DNA from: an uncultured Lachnospiraceae bacterium
GTDB taxonomy: Bacteria; Bacillota; Clostridia; Lachnospirales; Lachnospiraceae
Assembly: GCA_900315945.1 (NCBI GenBank)
Contig: ONAZ01000003.1
Span: 186,514 to 250,513, forward strand
DNA: 64,000 bases
Direction: 5' to 3'
The notes beneath the pieces were generated by a model. It saw nothing but the letters and a program-made list of their open reading frames with translations. It did no database searches and had not been told where the DNA came from. Within the stretch, counting starts at the first letter, position 1. Every line of letters starts with the position of its first letter. Of this stretch, positions 63,262 through 64,000 are shown in pieces. A program made the position numbers and the translations under genes.

Positions 63262-63297
63262 TTGTCCACCCCAAAACAAATAAAAATTTCCAAAGCA

Positions 63298-63303
63298 ATT
63301 ATA
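63298..63303 (-). promoter_or_regulatory. -10 box for the EAL gene
   Basis: TATAAT on the minus strand, about 37 bases upstream of the GTG. The -35 region (in the terminator U tract) is poor. Its position supports the downstream GTG start. Confidence 0.45.
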
Positions 63304-63315
63304 TATTATCATCAT

Positions 63316-63348
63316 AAAAAATGCTATGTTTTTTTATAAAAACATAGC
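63316..63348 (-). terminator. Terminator after the sigma factor gene
   Basis: An 11-bp stem GCTATGTTTTT/AAAAACATAGC with a 4-base loop, then ATTTTTTATG on the minus strand, 65 bases past the sigma gene. The stem is AT-rich but the U tract is strong. Confidence 0.75.
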
Positions 63349-63412
63349 AGGTAATTAAGACACAGTTTACAGCCAATGTCCCTTATATTCAAATCACACG
63401 GGAGTTTATGCA

Positions 63413-63979
63413 TTAAGAAAGTTTCCTCGCTTTAGCCTTAATACGTTGTATTGTATTATCTACTGACTTAGCTGGTTTATTTATTATATCTACAATTTCT
63501 TTAGGTGTATAGCCTTCTTTCAAATACTTATATACTTCAAGTTCTCCTTTTGAAAGCTTAGATTCTATCTTAGATATGGCATCTTCGTTAATCATCTTAG
63601 ATAAAACAATTCTAGCTGGATCTTCCTGTAGTATTTCAGACAGTTCCTCGCTGTCTTCAAGAGATTTACTATTATTAAGAATCTGGTTCTTCTTCTGCAT
63701 AGACTTTTCCATGAGCTTATTCATACTATTGTCTATACAGGTCTTTGCAAAAGTATAGAAAGAAGCATCTGAGTCATATTCATACTTATTAATTGCAGAA
63801 AGAAGTCCTATAAAACCTTCTTGAATGAAATCGTCTCTGCTAAAACCCATTGCATATCTATTATTATGGCATTTATATATAAGAGGCGTATATTTTCTAA
63901 TCATATAATCCATAGCCTCCAAATTGCCTTCTCTATAAAGTTTTATTATTTCATCATCATTAAGTGTAGAATAATCCAT
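63413..63979 (-). CDS. SigH-like RNA polymerase sigma factor
   Basis: 188 residues. Region 2 spans about 25-95 (MIRKYTPLIYKCHNNRYAMGFSRDDFIQEGFIGLLSAINKY, SFYTFAKTCIDNSMNKLM); region 4 spans about 125-187 (LSKGELEVYKYLKEGYTPKEIVDIINKPAKSVDNTIQRIKAKARK) with a recognisable HTH. Order and lengths fit the SigH (sigma-30) group that starts sporulation or competence in Firmicutes, which lacks region 1 and most of region 3. Whether it is true SigH or another alternative sigma cannot be settled without its neighbours at the right edge. Confidence 0.85.
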   Translation of the reverse strand: MDYSTLNDDEIIKLYREGNLEAMDYMIRKYTPLIYKCHNNRYAMGFSRDDFIQEGFIGLLSAINKYEYDSDASFYTFAKTCIDNSMNKLMEKSMQKKNQILNNSKSLEDSEELSEILQEDPARIVLSKMINEDAISKIESKLSKGELEVYKYLKEGYTPKEIVDIINKPAKSVDNTIQRIKAKARKLS

Positions 63980-64000
63980 TTTCTCTATAATTAAATCTTA

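Overview
The window is a low-GC, tightly packed chromosomal segment from an anaerobic Firmicute, most probably a Lachnospiraceae-type Clostridia. The evidence is AT-rich DNA, strong AGGAGG ribosome binding sites, Firmicutes gene clusters (rimP-nusA-ylxQ-infB, infC-rpmI-rplT, acpP-rnc-smc-ftsY, secG-rnr-smpB-ssrA), a split purine end-pathway with an archaeal-type IMP cyclohydrolase, an archaeal/clostridial-style Fe-S aldo/keto reductase, and a SigH-like sigma factor at the right edge. I infer the family; no rRNA or species marker is present. Nearly every gene is on the minus strand. Only tmcAL, a regulator/nucleotidyltransferase pair and a PHP-family phosphatase are on the plus strand, which suggests one replication arm.

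Layout, left to right. 0-4.9 kb: translation genes (infB start, ylxQ, nusA, rimP, tRNA-Glu, galE, rplT-rpmI-infC with an attenuator leader). 5-13.6 kb: ilvA, ftsY, smc, rnc, acpP, plsX, rpmF, yceD. 13.7-20.2 kb: an SGNH/MBOAT O-acylation pair, ackA, mgtC- and hdeD-like membrane genes, tmcAL. 20.2-23.3 kb: a small accessory patch with an XRE regulator plus DUF6036-like nucleotidyltransferase (toxin-antitoxin-like) facing a DUF262/DUF1524 GmrSD-like protein. 23.4-29.6 kb: AICAR formyltransferase, IMP cyclohydrolase, ung, hisF-hisH and a 700-residue acidic membrane protein. 29.7-39.6 kb: a long signalling and membrane-lipid region (CheV, lipoprotein, two-component system, LacI-type GGDEF protein, psd, pssA, UPF0104 protein). 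39.7-48 kb: chemoreceptor, ClC channel, tmRNA, smpB, rnr, secG, gdhA. 48-61 kb: HAD phosphatase, purB, aldo/keto reductase, CPBP protease, purC, then glycolysis (gpmI, tpiA, pgk, gap) with a CapA lipoprotein. 61-64 kb: PHP phosphatase, EAL protein, sigma factor.

The most unusual content lies between genes. Three unrelated families of palindromic elements keep a conserved core or hairpin tip while their flanking arms differ completely from copy to copy but stay self-complementary. Family C is the most striking: two 146-nt copies, in opposite orientation, between purC and gpmI, with a shared 20-nt block and 11-nt block and fully covarying arms. Family B has four copies and family A four. This is the signature of selected structure. 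I cannot match any of the three to a known RNA or repeat from memory.
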